From Motiliproteus sediminis (lineage in GTDB: Bacteria; Pseudomonadota; Gammaproteobacteria; Pseudomonadales; Balneatricaceae), in NCBI RefSeq assembly GCF_017912535.1, contig NZ_JAERQK010000001.1:186001-250000 (forward strand): 64,000 nt of DNA, given 5' to 3'. The position numbers and the translations under genes were made by a program. Below, one piece after another: positions 63,801-64,000 of the stretch. Within the stretch, counting starts at the first letter, position 1; every line of letters starts with the position of its first letter. The notes beneath the pieces are model-generated. The model saw only the letters and a list, made by a program, of their open reading frames with translations. It was not told the origin of the DNA and did not search any database.

Positions 63801-64000
63801 CATCCGCCCTCGGCACTGCACCCTACCATCGGGGTGCATACGCCGCTGGTGTTCGATCTGGTCGATAGCTGGAACGGTACCTCCGTGGGCGGCTGCACCT
63901 ATCACGTGAGCCATCCGGGCGGACGTAGTTACGACACCCAGCCGGTGAATGCGTTTGAAGCTGAATCGCGCCGTATCAACCGCTTCTGGGACTTCAACCA
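60828..64000 (+). CDS. Transglutaminase-like/DUF2126 protein, 3' end cut by window edge
   Basis: At least 1057 residues; the frame is still open at 64000. N-terminal transglutaminase-like fold (about 1-290) with catalytic Cys in RGSCRDTAWLL, His in DLHAWCEVYL and Asp in GLDPTSG. The long remainder carries DUF2126 features (TQGGEPTFVSIDD, FMLDGRHTGTGGGNHITLGA, FIGPTSQAPRVDE), a second glutamine-synthetase or amidoligase-like domain. With the two genes before it, it forms the ATP-grasp/alpha-E/transglutaminase set thought to make or process peptide-like metabolites. Confidence 0.92.
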   Translation, partial: MTIRTAIHHVTEYRFDRRVSLSPHTIRLRPAPHSRTPIKGYSLKVSPSDHFINWQQDPFGNFLARLVFPEKTDHLKVEVEVITDMTVINPFDFFLEESAEKAPFSYDEAVRKELQPYLEIRDDGPLLREWVKSVPRKKIPTNDFLVMLNQRLEQEIAYNIRMEPGVQSCEETLTIKRGSCRDTAWLLVQILRHLGLAARFASGYLVQLTADQKSLDGPSGPEADFTDLHAWCEVYLPGAGWVGLDPTSGLFAGEGHIPLACTPSPSSAAPIEGFTDECEVTFAHSNEVIRIHEDPRVTKPYSDDQWQCINALGAAVDARLEQQDVRLTQGGEPTFVSIDDMDSAQWNTEALGADKLKLAKALLLRLRDRFAPQGLLHYGQGKWYPGEEVPRWALGCFWRTDGEPLWRDNRWVARVDRDYGAGVEQAETFARALATSAGLSEQFLIPAYEDALYYIWKEQTLPQDIDPLKADLKDSLERRKLAQLLDHGLHRPVGFCLPLGWNHRSQHWCSSPWPLRRDTLTLIPGDSPLGLRLPLDSLPAETEGLKDTPQPRDPLAPVEPLPQAGDSAAAAAAAAGETASRVSVVRTALCIEPRDGRLYLFLPPMEQLEHYVALIELIENVAVKLQLPVVIEGYEPPKDERLRCFKVTPDPGVIEVNIHPSTNWQDLVATTEILYEEARQARLGTEKFMLDGRHTGTGGGNHITLGASTPADSPFLRRPDLLRSLVTYWQHHPGLSYLFSGMFIGPTSQAPRVDEGRDEMLYELEVAFAEMPDGLVDKPWLVDRLMRNLLVDITGNTHRSEFCIDKLYSPGSAAGRQGLLEFRGFEMPPHSRMALVQALLIRSLIALFWTQPYHKPLVRWGTELHDRFMLPHFVWNDLREVVADLQRAGLPFQLEWLAPFEEFRFPHYGTTQIDDMRIELRWAIEPWHVLGEEVSSFGTARYVDSSVERLQVKLEGLTADRYILACNGRRVPLKPTGRHGEYVAGIRYRAWHPPSALHPTIGVHTPLVFDLVDSWNGTSVGGCTYHVSHPGGRSYDTQPVNAFEAESRRINRFWDFN

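Overview
This window is a nitrogen-fixation (nif) island from a gammaproteobacterium. The codon use is GC-rich. The gene set and order are those of Azotobacter and gammaproteobacterial sulfur-oxidiser clusters: nifHDKT, nifENX with a NifX-associated protein and FdxB, then iscA-nifU-nifS-nifV-nifW-nifZ-nifM. A Shethna-type FeSII ferredoxin and DraT point the same way. The flanking genes (BCCT transporter, DUF294 plus exonuclease, PEP-CTERM protein, HBM-type chemoreceptor) fit an aquatic or marine gammaproteobacterium. I cannot name the species. I see no tRNA, rRNA, insertion sequence or CRISPR array.

Layout. 1-3208 (minus): a sensor kinase and a CheB-CheR fusion that runs off the left edge. 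3410-7666 (minus): nifE, an unannotated 56-codon gene, nifN, nifX, a NifX-associated gene and fdxB, behind a sigma-54 promoter with a perfect NifA site. 7825-9830: a DUF389 membrane protein and a PEP-CTERM protein. 10182-16721 (minus): nifH, nifD, nifK, nifT, a small ferredoxin, a NifX/NifY-like protein and a divergent NifK paralogue. 16991-18961 (plus): draT, a small membrane protein and a CDF-type transporter. 19082-35211: a dense signalling block with a binding protein, three large kinases, response regulators, a GGDEF/EAL protein, an HD-GYP protein and a chemoreceptor. 35479: modA. 36301-42469 (minus): vWA protein, prepilin with a Gly-Thr repeat tail, a membrane protein, a GspE/PilB ATPase, an ECF sigma factor and its probable anti-sigma factor. 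42605-44252 (plus): small nif-associated genes (CCE_0567-like, ArsC/NifO-like, NifX-like, TusA-like), behind sigma-54 promoters. 44483-50868: housekeeping and accessory genes. 51015-58248: FeSII (minus), then a SIR2-like protein and iscA-nifUSVWZM plus a small gene (plus). 58433-64000: ATP-grasp, alpha-E and transglutaminase/DUF2126 genes, the last running off the right edge.

How it works together. NifHDK is the enzyme. NifENX, NifV and the NifX family proteins build and carry FeMo-co. IscA, NifU and NifS supply Fe-S clusters. NifM, NifW and NifZ mature NifH and NifDK. FdxB and the 64-residue ferredoxin move electrons or clusters. DraT switches NifH off by ADP-ribosylation and FeSII protects the enzyme from oxygen. 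ModA captures molybdate. Sigma-54 motifs (TGGC-N8-TTGC) precede nifH, nifE, iscA, the CCE_0567 gene, the NifX-like/TusA-like pair and FeSII. Perfect TGT-N10-ACA sites occur at three of them. nifA, nifL, nifB, nifQ, draG and modBC are not in the window.

Most interesting: a NifK paralogue that keeps all four P-cluster ligand positions, the small gene coupled between nifE and nifN, a SIR2-like protein that has lost its catalytic His, a NifX-like/TusA-like pair with its own NifA-type promoter, and a vWA/pilin/sigma cassette with a Gly-Thr repeat pilin.
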